From positions 44,637,536 through 44,701,535 of the forward strand of contig NC_080075.1 of assembly GCF_949987535.1 (NCBI RefSeq): a DNA stretch of 64,000 nt, written 5' to 3'. This stretch comes from Balaenoptera acutorostrata (Eukaryota; Chordata; Mammalia; Artiodactyla; Balaenopteridae). Positions 54,801 to 61,300 of this stretch are shown piece after piece. Both the position numbers and the translations under genes were made by a program. Every line of letters starts with the position of its first letter. Position 1 is the first letter of the stretch. The notes below the pieces were generated by a model. It was given only the letters and a program-made list of their open reading frames with translations, was not told the DNA's origin and did no database searches.

Positions 54801-54981
54801 AACATTTTAATTTTCAGATTTCTCCTTTGATCAAAAAAACGTTAACCCCTTTTCTAGATTTCCTAGGTGATCTGAACCTTAAAAAGTATTTTCCAAACTC
54901 TGTCATTACACCATCTCTAATAGAAAGCATTCCTCTTTTTATAAGCCACTTACCTTGAAAATGTCTGGGAGAAAAGCCTGA
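9566..54981 (+). CDS. FANCL: FANCL, C-terminal two thirds (nine joined exons)
   Basis: FANCL is the RING E3 ubiquitin ligase of the Fanconi anaemia core complex. With the E2 UBE2T it monoubiquitinates FANCD2 and FANCI in the nucleus during DNA interstrand crosslink repair. Nine exons join in frame (97, 69, 151, 84, 46, 82, 117, 72 and 36 coding nt, 754 in all). Their product is nearly collinear with the human protein as I remember it. Counting back from a 375-residue protein puts the first base at c.375, which fits human exon 6, so residues 1-124 and the promoter lie left of the window. The segment covers the URD substrate-binding domain and the RING finger. RING ligands C307, C310, C324, C329, H334, C337, C359 and C362 are present, as are I309 and W341, which are known to matter for E2 contact. 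All introns are GT-AG. No frameshift or premature stop is seen, so the gene looks intact. It converges on VRK2. Confidence 0.97.
9787..9929 (+). mobile_element. short CHR-type SINE with target duplication
   Basis: The body at 9796-9920 reads ggggacttccctggcagtcc, then atcgatccctggtcagg, then a run of A. It is flanked by perfect 9-bp repeats ttattttgg (9787-9795 and 9921-9929). It is a tRNA-like head with almost no extra body, about 125 bp. It sits 133 bp after the exon 6 donor. Confidence 0.88.
13280..13375 (-). repeat. MIR core fragment
   Basis: Antisense MIR wording: gttaaatgacttatccaagg, tcacaggttagttagcagaa, ctagaaaccagag. Confidence 0.8.
14350..14432 (-). repeat. MIR fragment
   Basis: Antisense MIR wording: agataaagaaactgagattc, then a diverged acccctcaaatcacattagc and agctgacctgacactga. 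It lies about 250 bp before exon 7. Confidence 0.65.
14680..14748 (+). CDS. FANCL: FANCL exon 7
   Basis: This is 69 nt, exactly 23 codons in phase 0, beginning YPAESPD and ending SWTPQ. It lies between acceptor cttttttatag and donor gtaaat. It belongs to the first RWD-like lobe of the URD. The middle ([12 protein letters not shown]) has several changes from the human residues I remember, which makes it the least conserved coding exon in the window, but the frame is intact. The intron after it is about 34.3 kb and is the main repeat reservoir of the gene. Confidence 0.95.
14749..16599. other. FANCL intron 7, first part
   Basis: AT-rich intron with an A17 run near 15607 and a possible L2 tail at 16255-16310 (cagtgccttgcacatagatg). 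No other element is recognised. Confidence 0.45.
16600..17560 (-). mobile_element. old LINE-1 3' fragment
   Basis: It reads as the antisense of the ORF2 end and 3' region of an old L1: aacagtgctgcagtgaacat, the tatatgaatccaccagttaa type of phrase, acaaaatattgccaagttat, aatgtttgtgttttattata, gggatataagtatcttctcc. It is heavily diverged. Its short open frames are not genes. Confidence 0.7.
17561..19830. other. FANCL intron 7, unique segment
   Basis: No L1 wording is seen. A GC-richer island at about 18150-18440 includes a run of GCTGCTGCT and several CpGs (tgtgcgtcatgacaagccta, ctcacagcgtgatcagcaac, agaaacgcaaagtgcttctc). It has no convincing open frame or splice pair. Confidence 0.5.
18995..19130 (+). 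repeat. MIR fragment
   Basis: Sense MIR order: gcatcagactagcagttggg, cattgacttaattgtataat, caagtcacatgactgctctt, tgcctcagttcatacg. Confidence 0.7.
19830..20000 (-). mobile_element. LINE-1 ORF2 fragment (part 1)
   Basis: Antisense L1 wording: acatcttgtacatttttgtt, gagtttattcctaagtatga, ttgctattgtgaatatgatc. It probably belongs with the fragment at 21230-21860, from which about 1.2 kb of other sequence separates it. Confidence 0.6.
20001..21229. other. unassigned segment between L1 parts
   Basis: T-rich sequence without L1 wording I can place. It may be a separate insertion into the L1 or an unrecognised diverged part of it. No gene is supported. Confidence 0.4.
21230..21860 (-). mobile_element. 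LINE-1 ORF2 fragment (part 2)
   Basis: Antisense of the L1 reverse transcriptase region: atcatatcatttgtaaatga, gttttgttcctgatctcaaa, gtggtgaattatattgttcg, cttgaaataaacccagttag. A T18 run interrupts it near 21460. Confidence 0.75.
22650..23121. mobile_element. Tigger/pogo-like non-autonomous DNA transposon
   Basis: The element (22652-23119) starts CAGATGGTCCCTGACC and ends GTGTACTG. Its ends are imperfect inverted repeats (left tacagatggtcc...aatttgacttag, right inverted tacagtacacatc...caacttatgatg). TA dinucleotides at both ends (22650-22651 and 23120-23121) are the target duplication expected for the Tc1/mariner-pogo class. The interior includes caatggtgcaaaagcgatac and atgagatattccacacttta, familiar from a common mammalian MER family that I cannot name with certainty. 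It has no transposase frame. Confidence 0.75.
23122..25400. other. FANCL intron 7, old repeats
   Basis: 23370-23620 and 23900-24420 carry phrases of an old repeat (gatcttggactttatccc, agtgggcagttggagatatg, gatgagtttggcatgcctat) similar in style to 4490-4900. The family is not determined, and no gene is seen. Confidence 0.45.
24618..24712 (+). repeat. MIR fragment
   Basis: Sense MIR order: taaagtctgggttaaattct, agctttatccctacaatgca, tgaccttgggtaaatcattt. Confidence 0.8.
25498..25542 (+). repeat. (TG)n microsatellite
   Basis: About 22 uninterrupted TG units. The tract is bracketed by an inverted repeat (25460-25475 and 25542-25558). Such tracts are usually length-polymorphic. Confidence 0.97.
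25559..26350. other. FANCL intron 7, no feature recognised
   Basis: AT-rich sequence. A small GC-richer patch at 25835-25920 (gtcactgctgctaggcagtt) has no open frame. Nothing supports a gene or a repeat. Confidence 0.5.
27311..27675 (-). mobile_element. CHR-2 type SINE nested in the L1
   Basis: The body (about 27324-27663) reads atttatttttggctgcattg ... ccaccagggaagtccc on the + strand. It is flanked by ctgatgcacaaa (27311-27322 and 27664-27675), which is L1 sequence, so it inserted into the L1. It is of the older body type (gcttcagtagttgtggctca). Confidence 0.92.
27846..28216 (-). mobile_element. CHR-2 type SINE (GC-rich form) nested in the L1
   Basis: The body (27861-28202) has a long T run, (ttta)n, then the GC-rich centre with two 24-nt units (starting about 27985 and 28009). 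It ends ccaccagggaagccc. The target duplication ttaagttacttttt lies at 27846-27859 and 28203-28216. It is the same form as the copy at 0.65 kb, but with one unit fewer. Confidence 0.93.
30728..30913 (-). pseudogene. L1 ORF2 endonuclease N-terminus, fossil
   Basis: On the - strand a 61-codon open stretch contains [12 protein letters not shown] and [15 protein letters not shown], the start of the L1 apurinic-like endonuclease domain. The catalytic glutamate of the QE.H motif is present. Flanking frames are broken, so this is a remnant within the L1 at 26.35-33.9 kb. Confidence 0.85.
32735..33397 (-). mobile_element. younger LINE-1 3' end nested in the old L1
   Basis: Antisense 3' UTR (cagttttattgagatacagt ... 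ctagtaaccacaaatatgat ... aagtataattgacctgcaac) flanked by near-identical gagttgcctttt (32735-32746) and gagttgctttt (33387-33397), which look like its target duplication. Confidence 0.75.
33886..35046. other. FANCL intron 7, AT-rich unique segment
   Basis: No repeat body, exon or RNA gene is recognised. Simple C/T-rich sequence lies near 33995-34020. Confidence 0.5.
35047..36670 (-). mobile_element. LINE-1 insertion with 5' inversion (twin priming)
   Basis: The left part (35047 to about 35870) is antisense L1: the 3' UTR, then the ORF2 end up to atcttctttggtgaagcatc. The right part (about 35878-36670) is sense ORF2 from gatctatagattcaatgcaa to gctctgaaagctcaataata. The right part stops in the L1 just before the point where the left part begins. 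The two together form one - strand insertion whose 5' segment is inverted. Confidence 0.75.
36671..37393. other. possible old LTR-like repeat
   Basis: 37150-37360 contains phrases common in old mammalian repeats (accatcttgaaagtacaccc, ttattttagctttctctcct, cttccaataacctatctgta, cctcaggctttgctttctgg). I cannot define ends or family. Open frames here on both strands are short and not convincing. Confidence 0.4.
37394..38350 (-). pseudogene. possible degenerate coding remnant, unidentified
   Basis: On the - strand, several successive stretches read like protein although stops and frame changes separate them. Examples are [15 protein letters not shown] (about 38.3 kb), [20 protein letters not shown] (about 37.95 kb) and [20 protein letters not shown] with [19 protein letters not shown] (37.4-37.6 kb). 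The last stretch is open for 68 codons. I do not recognise the protein. It could be a processed pseudogene, a transposon or retrovirus-derived frame, or chance. Confidence 0.3.
38351..39079. other. FANCL intron 7, no feature recognised
   Basis: AT-rich with a T12 run near 38517. Nothing identifiable. Confidence 0.5.
39080..39426 (-). mobile_element. CHR-2 type SINE
   Basis: Antisense body from aattatttttagctgcattg to gcgctaccaaggaagcccc, with the pol III-like gggcttgaacccg in the head. The sequence at the left edge (tgtttttg) and right edge (tgttttgg) may be a worn target duplication. The head differs from the others in having 'ccaaggaagcccc'. Confidence 0.9.
41095..41200 (-). repeat. MIR fragment
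   Basis: Antisense MIR wording: gagattaagtaatttgctga, gtagtggaactaggaatgag. Confidence 0.65.
41708..41865 (+). mobile_element. MER5-like hAT DNA transposon
   Basis: It begins ctgtggttctcaactttgca, followed by agaatcacttggggaacttt, in the order of MER5A/B. It is diverged and lacks a clear right end. Confidence 0.75.
42235..43120 (-). mobile_element. LINE-1 3' end
   Basis: Antisense 3' UTR and ORF2 end: ttcaaacatacagaaacatt, gagtagtattccattgcatg, gaactgctatgaacattctt. The piece is of intermediate age. Confidence 0.8.
43636..44804 (-). mobile_element. young 5'-truncated LINE-1
   Basis: Antisense 3' UTR (catagctgatttacaatgtt) through the ORF2 end to tgttgccttgggagac, with long near-intact stretches. 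On the - strand the frame at 44524-44279 reads as the ORF2 C-terminal region ([20 protein letters not shown]). Possible target repeats are tgattatgactt (left) and tgatgatgactt (right). It looks less decayed than the other L1s here. Confidence 0.85.
45160..46597 (+). mobile_element. LINE-1 3' end, sense orientation
   Basis: Sense L1 from ORF2 (cttcaacagtgttgggaaaa, actactagatgaaaacatag, aatatggatgaacctggagg) through the 3' UTR, ending at tacctcaataaagctgttaa. It is one of two L1 pieces in the same sense as FANCL. The 3' UTR has a local duplication at 46408-46463. Confidence 0.87.
46598..49046. other. FANCL intron 7, 3' part
   Basis: Mostly unique AT-rich sequence leading to exon 8. An A14 run lies at 47803-47816. 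A hairpin at 48151-48201 is listed separately. No repeat body was recognised. Confidence 0.5.
48151..48201 (+). other. short hairpin, possible small-RNA stem-loop
   Basis: The arms tgttggcttgtatca and tgatacgagccaaca are complementary over 15 bp with one G-U type pair and a 21-nt loop. Pairing weakens outside the arms. It lies within FANCL intron 7, 850 bp before exon 8. The structure is seen; any RNA role is a guess. Confidence 0.4.
49047..49197 (+). CDS. FANCL: FANCL exon 8
   Basis: This is 151 nt, starting in phase 0 after acceptor gtcttttcacag. It reads [20 protein letters not shown] through [12 protein letters not shown] to RRIAL, and ends with one g of a split Gly codon before donor gtagag. 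It forms the helical centre of the URD. It is nearly identical to human; His for Tyr in SIHSQF and Thr for Pro in EKPTRS are the changes I can name. Confidence 0.96.
49198..51426. other. FANCL intron 8
   Basis: AT-rich, with no identified repeat, exon or RNA gene. Confidence 0.55.
51427..51510 (+). CDS. FANCL: FANCL exon 9
   Basis: This is 84 nt. The acceptor tattctag is followed by gg, which completes Gly. The exon then reads [20 protein letters not shown] and CFLGADH, and ends on one g of a split Val codon before donor gtatga. It lies in the second lobe of the URD. Cys replaces a Phe of the human sequence in ECCFLG. Confidence 0.95.
51795..51926 (+). mobile_element. LINE-1 3' UTR fragment
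   Basis: Sense 3' end wording: gatgacagatgttaactaaa, caaatcactatgtggtacac, then agctcaataaaaagag. It ends about 90 bp before exon 10. Confidence 0.8.
52014..52059 (+). CDS. FANCL: FANCL exon 10 (46 nt)
   Basis: This short 46-nt exon completes Val and reads [14 protein letters not shown], then tg of a split Trp codon before donor gtaggt. The acceptor is unusual: a run of about 22 T ends some 12 nt upstream and is followed by the A-rich ttaatatttgaag. Both neighbouring phases match the human gene, so the boundaries are firm. Confidence 0.94.
52140..52221 (+). CDS. FANCL: FANCL exon 11
   Basis: This is 82 nt. The acceptor catgttttcag is followed by the g that completes Trp. The exon then reads [20 protein letters not shown] and RAILEKS before donor gtaagt, a full consensus site. 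It is the end of the URD and the linker to the RING. It is only 80 bp from exon 10, so the intron between them is very short. Confidence 0.96.
52222..53105. other. FANCL intron 11
   Basis: It starts with the strong donor gtaagt. It contains no clear repeat. A C-rich tract (ttcccccccccc...) lies at about 53061-53087, just before the exon 12 acceptor. Confidence 0.5.
53106..53222 (+). CDS. FANCL: FANCL exon 12 (RING finger, first half)
   Basis: This is 117 nt, 39 codons in phase 0, after acceptor cttttgaag and before donor gtaaaa. It carries [12 protein letters not shown], then [18 protein letters not shown]. These give zinc ligands C307, C310, C324, C329, H334 and C337 (human numbering) and the E2-contact isoleucine 309. 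A C10-12 tract with C-rich flanks lies about 30-40 bp upstream in the intron. Confidence 0.97.
53223..54564. other. FANCL intron 12
   Basis: Mostly unique sequence, apart from the DNA transposon remnant at about 54183-54350. No extra exon is supported. Confidence 0.5.
54183..54350 (+). mobile_element. MER-type DNA transposon remnant
   Basis: It reads ggagttcttaatttgtgatt, gtctgtgaaccccatggact, atcagattcttaaaggggcc, the order of a common non-autonomous hAT-like mammalian element. I am not certain of the family name. Confidence 0.6.
54565..54636 (+). CDS. FANCL: FANCL exon 13 (RING finger, second half)
   Basis: This is 72 nt, 24 codons in phase 0, after acceptor aaaatcttcag and ending ...SK before donor gtaagc. 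It supplies W341 and the last two zinc ligands in ECPYC (C359 and C362). The last base is the G of an AAG Lys codon, equivalent to human c.1092, a position known to matter for splicing of this exon in patients. Confidence 0.97.
54946..54981 (+). CDS. FANCL: FANCL exon 14, coding end
   Basis: After acceptor ctctttttataag the frame reads [11 protein letters not shown] and then TGA at 54979-54981. The human tail as I recall it is [11 protein letters not shown], so the last residue is Ala instead of His. The rest of the exon is 3' UTR, which contains the VRK2 terminal coding exon on the other strand. Confidence 0.95.
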   Translation, partial: PLTLKMSGRKA

Positions 54982-55035
54982 AATAAGAATGCAACATTTC
55001 TGTGAAGAACTGGAAACTTAAATTATCAAAAGGAT

Positions 55036-55041
55036 TTTATT
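55036..55041 (-). terminator. VRK2: candidate VRK2 polyadenylation signal
   Basis: Reading the - strand, AATAAA occurs 8 nt after the VRK2 TAA (...taaagatatcaaataaaatc). Cleavage 10-25 nt further on would fall near 55010-55026, before FANCL coding sequence at 54981. The VRK2 3' UTR would then be only about 25-40 nt. T-rich sequence follows. The signal is seen; its use is inferred. Confidence 0.6.
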
Positions 55042-55049
55042 TGATATCT

Positions 55050-55394
55050 TTAGAGAAAATATAAAGCAAGACATACTAATATCAAAAGAAGAAGAATGGT
55101 GAAGCCATAATAATATACATCTGCCTTTATCTCTTCACTAAGAGTAAACTGGGAAATTGTAAGCCCAAATGCTGTAGAACTGTCTAATTCTGTGACCTCC
55201 ATACCAGTTGTAGAAGTGTATGTGTACCAAGATGGAGAGCTTGACTTGTTGAACATATCTGGACTGGTAAAATCTTGATGGGGTTCATAAAATGAACTGG
55301 GGAACTGTATACTGCTGAATTTTTGTGGAGAACTTTTTACTTCATTCAGAAATTCTTGAGACTCACAATATTTTTGTCGTCTCCTTGTGCTTTC
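55050..55394 (-). CDS. VRK2: VRK2 last coding exon (tail anchor)
   Basis: This is 114 codons plus TAA. It starts ESTRRRQKY after acceptor catag, passes through FYEPHQDFTSPD, SPSWYTYTST and ISQFTLSEE, and ends in the hydrophobic stretch GFTILLLLILVCLALYFL at the very C-terminus. That stretch is a single membrane segment of tail-anchor type. The length equals the human exon as I recall it. The stop is 68 bp from the FANCL stop on the opposite strand. Confidence 0.96.
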   Translation of the reverse strand, partial: ESTRRRQKYCESQEFLNEVKSSPQKFSSIQFPSSFYEPHQDFTSPDMFNKSSSPSWYTYTSTTGMEVTELDSSTAFGLTISQFTLSEEIKADVYYYGFTILLLLILVCLALYFL

Positions 55395-58300
55395 CTATGA
55401 GAAAATACATATGTGTTTGTTAGGTTTGAGTTATCCAAGTGTTTATTTTGTGTACTCTATAAGAATGCTAAATAAAATGTGTTACACAAGATCAAGTTTT
55501 TGTGTGTTTTATTTTTCCTGAGAAGTTATTTTTAGGTTCTTGATTTTAAGCATTTATAAAGTACTTACCAGCATCAAACGACCAAATCTGGTTAATTTGA
55601 TTGATGATTGGTTCTTTTAAACCAAGAAGTAGGCTATTTATTTCTTAAATAATTTATAATCTAAAAATAGGTTAGAATATGAAAAAATAGTAATAATTAG
55701 AAGGCTTTTTGGTCAGTAATAATTAAAGATGCTAGAAGCACTGGAGCAAGATGGTGGGGCAAGTGCTGTGCACCCACAGACGACTGGCCTTAGCCAGTGG
55801 CCTGCCCCCTGCAGCCTCCTGCCAGAGCACCAGAGATTGACATCTTCCCATAACAGACCTCGACAAGACAGCTGGTAAAAATCTTTATTTGCCCAGAAGC
55901 TGATCTAAGAAAAGATGCTCACCCTAATCTCCTAAGCAAAAGGGAATCAAGCAGTCTATACAAATTAGTTTCACTGTGTCAAAAGAGATGTCTTGAAGGC
56001 TCTTTAGCTTCTCCATTAAAAAGAAATAAATTATTGAGATAACTAACTATAAACTACTCTTTACTGCCTGAGAGCTAACAAAGTCACACGAATGCAATTT
56101 TCCTAAAGTTTTGTCAGCTTAACTCACTAAAGGCAAAATGAGTTAATAGTTACTCCAGTAGGCCCATAAAGCACTGTTCTTCCACAAAGAAAAAGAAATA
56201 CACCATCAAATCATATTTCTAAAGGCTGAGAGCTACAGGTAAGCTAATCTAAGCTGCATTTACATATAAGTTACATGTAGAAGTGGATGGTCTAGTTAAT
56301 CCCCGTCTAGGTAAGAACAGAAGTCAAACTACTAAAATTTCAAGATAGAATCATCTCTTGTGTGACCTAAATACCTTATCTCTTTTTAAGCAACAACAAA
56401 TGATGTCAAATGGGAAGGCACTCATCAAAGGATTTAACTACCAGCTGTCCTCAGTTTACTGAGAGCTCTTATCAGGAGAGACAGTCTATGGCTAGGGTTG
56501 GAAAACTGTGGCTCATTGGCTAGCTGCCTGTTTGTGAGTAAAGTTTTACTGGTACATAGCCCTAATGACCACCATTGCCTTGCATTAAGCAAGGGACAGC
56601 AAAGAGGCAGCAGCTCACATCCTCCTTACTAGAAAACATCAGTCTTAGTAATTAACAGAGAACTACTAGACAAAAACAGCAAGGTTAGAGCACACAAACC
56701 AATGGGATCTGATATTTATAGAGCACTCCACCCCAAAACAGAAGAGTACATGTTCTTTTCGATCGCAATTGGAATATTCACCAAGATAGACCATATCCTG
56801 GGGGTTATGAAATAAACCTTAACAAATACAAAATTATACAAAGCATGTTCTCAGATAATAATATAAATTAGAAATCAGTAACAGAAGGTCTTTAAACATT
56901 TGGAAATTAGACAACACACTCCTAATAACCAAGACATCAAAAGAAGTCTCATGGGAAAGTACAAAATTAAAATACAATATATAAGGATTTATGGGATGCA
57001 GTTAAAAGGGGACTCAGTAGGTCATTTATAGCATTCCATGCTTATATTAGAAAAAAAACAGAGGTTTCAAATCAGTAGCCTAATCTTCCACCTGAAATAG
57101 AAAAAGAAAATACACCTAAATCAAGCTGAAGGAAAGAAAGAACAGGAAAATCTTCAAACATTTGAAAATTTTAAAAAACTCCTGAATGGGTCAGAGACCC
57201 AAGAGAAACTTAAAAATATACTGAACTGAATGAAAATGAAAACGTTTCAAAATATATGGGACATGGCTAACACACTGTTAGAAGGAAAATCTCTAATAAC
57301 TAAATACTTATATTAAAAAAGAAGTCTCAATTCAATAATTGAGGCTTGTTTCTACCTCAAGCAACTATAAAAAGAGAAAATACAGAGCAGAACGAAGGAA
57401 ATAAAAAAAAGAGCAGAAATCAATGGAATCGACAAAACAAAAATAGAGAAAACTCAAACAAAAGCTGGCTCTGTGACCAATAAAATTGATAAACCTGACC
57501 AAAAAAGAGAGAAAACAAACTACTGATATTTGGAAAGAAATATTACTATAGGCTTCAATTCCATTTAGAGAATTTAAATAAAGAAATACTATGAACAGTT
57601 CTACAAATAAAAATATAACAGCTTGGATGAAATAGACCAATTCTTAGAAAAGCACAAATTATCAAAAATAACTCAAGATGAAATAGATTAGGGGGTGGTA
57701 AACTGTGGTCTGCAGGCCAAGTCCAGCTCAACACCTGTTTTGTAGAACCTGCCACCTAAGAATGGTTTTTACATTTTTAAATGGCTGGAAAAAATACTCT
57801 GTGACACTTGAAAATTACATGGAATTCAAATTTCAGTGCCATAAATGTTCTGCTGGAACTCAGCTATACTCATTTGTTTACCTATTGTATATGATGCTTT
57901 TGCACTACAATGCATAGTTGAACAAAAGAGAGACCATATGACTTGTAAAACCTAAATATTTACTGTCTGGCTCTTTATAGGAAAGTCTGTCCACTCTTGA
58001 AATAGATAATCTGAACAGTCTTAGTAAAGAACTTGAATTCATAGTTAAAAAAGGAAAAGAAATCTCTAGGCCCAGACGGTTTCACTGGAGAATTCTCTGA
58101 AACATTTAAAAAGAAACACTAATTCTACTCAATCTCTTCCAGAAATTAGAAGATGTCTCAACTCATTTTATGAAGCAAGCATTACCTGATTCCAAAACCA
58201 GAAAAAGACAATAAAATAAAAAGAAAACTACAGACCAACAGTCTTCATTAGAGATGTAAAAGTCGTCAACAAAATACTAACAAAGTGAATCCAATGACAA

Positions 58301-61300
58301 ATGAAAAGAATAATACGACATGACCAAGTGGGGTTGATTCAAGGAATGTAAGAGTGTTTCAGTATTCACAGTAATTCACAGTATTCACATTAATCAATGT
58401 CATCCACCATAGTAACAGTATAAAGGTGAAAAATCATATGGTCATATTAATAGATATAAAAAAGCATTTGACAATATTCAACACCCATTCATAATAACTC
58501 TCAGTACACTACAAATGGAGGGGAACTTCAACTTGATAAAGAACATCTACCAAAAATCTACAGCTAACATCATACTACATGGTGAAAGGCAAAAAACTGG
58601 AAGAAACTCATATGTTCTTCAACACTACACATCCATACCTCAGAATACTACCTAGCAATTAAAAGGAATGAACTATCAATAGATGCAAGATTTGCATGGA
58701 TCTCACGGGTGTTATGGTGAAAGAAATAAAGCCAATCTCAACAAGTTTACATAGTGTATAATCTGATTTATAGTGACATGCTCAAAATGACAAAACTATA
58801 GTGATGCAGAAAAGACCAATGCTTTCCATGGTTGAGGATTGAGGAGACAGTGTCACTATAAAGCAAAGTGAACAAAGTTACCATTATCAGGAATGGATAA
58901 AGAAGACATTAAAAGTATAACAAGAGAATATCATGAACTACATAGTGCTGACAAATTTGACAAGTTAAATGAAATGGACAAATTCCTTGAAAGATCAAAT
59001 TACCAAAACTGACACAAGAAGAAAAAGAAAATCTAATCATCACTATATCTGTGATAGAGAGTAAATTCATAATTTGAAATTTTACTACAACAAAACTCTA
59101 GACCTAGATAGTTTTCTTTCTAAACTGTCATTTTTATGAAAGGCAAATCTTACTGAGACATTTTCTGAAAATAGACACTTCCCTCTAATGTAACTTATAT
59201 AATGACTGGAAAACAAAACCATACAAGTATATGGAGAGAAAAGAAAATTTACCAACCACTATCCCTCATCAATGTAAATATAAAAATCTGTAACAGAAAA
59301 ATAGCAAATTGAATTCAGTATGACAACACATCACAACTAAGTGGAATTTGTTCCAGAAATAAAATGTTAACATTCAAAAATCAATGCAATTCATTATACT
59401 AGTAAAGGTGAAAAATCATATGATCATCTCAACACATCCCCAAAAACAACTTAATACCCATTCATGACGAAAATTTATTCTTCAACAAACTATAAATACA
59501 ACGAAATTTCCTCAGCCTGATAAAGGGCATTTAGGAAAGACCTACAGTTAACATCATACTTAATGGTGAAAGAATGAATGCTTTTCCCCCTAAGATCAGG
59601 AACAAGGATGCCCACTCTCATTACTATATTGAGTAGTCAGTATAGTATTAGAGGTCCCAGCAGGTGTAATAAGACATGAAAGGAATAAATGAAAGGCATA
59701 CATGTTGGAAAGGAAGAAGACTGTTTACAGACAACATGATTGATGATATAGAAAATCCTAAGAATACAAAAGAACTGCTAGAACTAATCAGTGAATTTTA
59801 GGAAGATCCCAAGACACAAGGTCAATATACAAAATCAATTTTATTTCTATATACCAGGAACAAATAACTGGAATATAAAATTTTTGAAAAAATGACATAT
59901 ACAATAGGATTAAAAACAAAAATATTGAGAAATAATTTTAATAGAAGATGTATAGGATATCTACACTAAAAACTACAAAACATTGTTGAAAGAAACAAAT
60001 GGAGAGAAGTATCAGGTTCATGCACTGGAGAACTCAAATGTTGCTGGGATTTCATTTCCCTTTAAACTGATCTTTAGATTTAGTGTAGTTCCAATTAAAA
60101 TCCCATTGTGCTGTTTAGTGGGAACTGACAAGGTGATTCTTAAATTTTATGGAGGGGACCAGGAACTAAAATGGCTATGGCATCTTTGAAGAAAAGAAAG
60201 GGGTTGAAGGACTTAAACTACCTAATTTCAGAACTTGCTATAAAGCTACAGTAATTGATACAGTGTGGAACAGATTGATAGAAAAGAGAGTCCAGAAATA
60301 GACCCATGCTTATACAGTCAGCTGACTTTTGAAAAAGGCTCCAAAGAAATTTAATTAGGAAAAGGAAAATCTTTTTAAGAAATGGTACTGGGATAACTGG
60401 CTTTCAGTATGGAAGGAACCTCAACCCCTATCTCACACCATACCCAACTGATTTGAGATGGTTCATAGACCCAAATATGAAAGCTAAAACTATAAGCCTT
60501 CTAAAAAATATATAGGAAAATAACTTTGTGACCTTGAGGTAGGCAAAGATTTCTTTACAGAAAAATAATAATAAATTGATAAATTGAATTTCAAATAAAA
60601 ACAAATACTTCCTGCTCATCAAAGACACTGTTAAGTAAATGAATAGGCAGGCTGCACACTAGGAGAACATATCCACAATATAGACATTGGACAGGAGACT
60701 TATATGTGGAATATATAGAGAATTCCTACAACTTAATAATAGAAAGACAACCATTCAAATAAAAATGGATAAAACTTGAAAAGACACTTCACAAAAGAAG
60801 GTATATGAATGGGCAGTCAGCACAGGAAAAGGTGCTTACAATTATTAGTCATCAGATAAAGATAATTGGAATCACCACGAGATACTAATATACACAGGTT
60901 GACTAGAATTAAGACTGACAAACACCAAATAGTGGGGAGGATGTGGAATGAATGGAACTCACATATGTTACTGATGGGAGTATAAAGTGGGAAGTATTTG
61001 TCAGCTTTTAATAATGTTGAACATACATCTGCCCCATGACCCAGCAATTCCACGTCTCAGGACAAACAAAACATATCCATAAAAGGACTTGTGTCAGAAC
61101 ATTCAGAGCAACTATATTCATGGTGGCTTGAGACAGGGGCAGCCCAGGTACCCACTAATAGGAGAATGGATATGCAAATTATGATGTAGTTATACAATGG
61201 AGGGTTGAAAAAGAGCACTCAAGAATATCTAAATTTTGTCACCAAGCAATATTTGTCTTTAATTTTATAAATGGGAACTATAAAATGTGTCCTCTTGAAG

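Larger units (their letters stand above)
54982..55490 (+). other. FANCL: FANCL 3' UTR, antisense to VRK2
   Basis: This is the untranslated tail between the FANCL stop and its likely cleavage site near 55490. About 70% of it (55050-55394) is the reverse complement of VRK2 coding sequence, so it is under protein-coding constraint on the other strand. The end is inferred from the polyadenylation signal. Confidence 0.85.
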
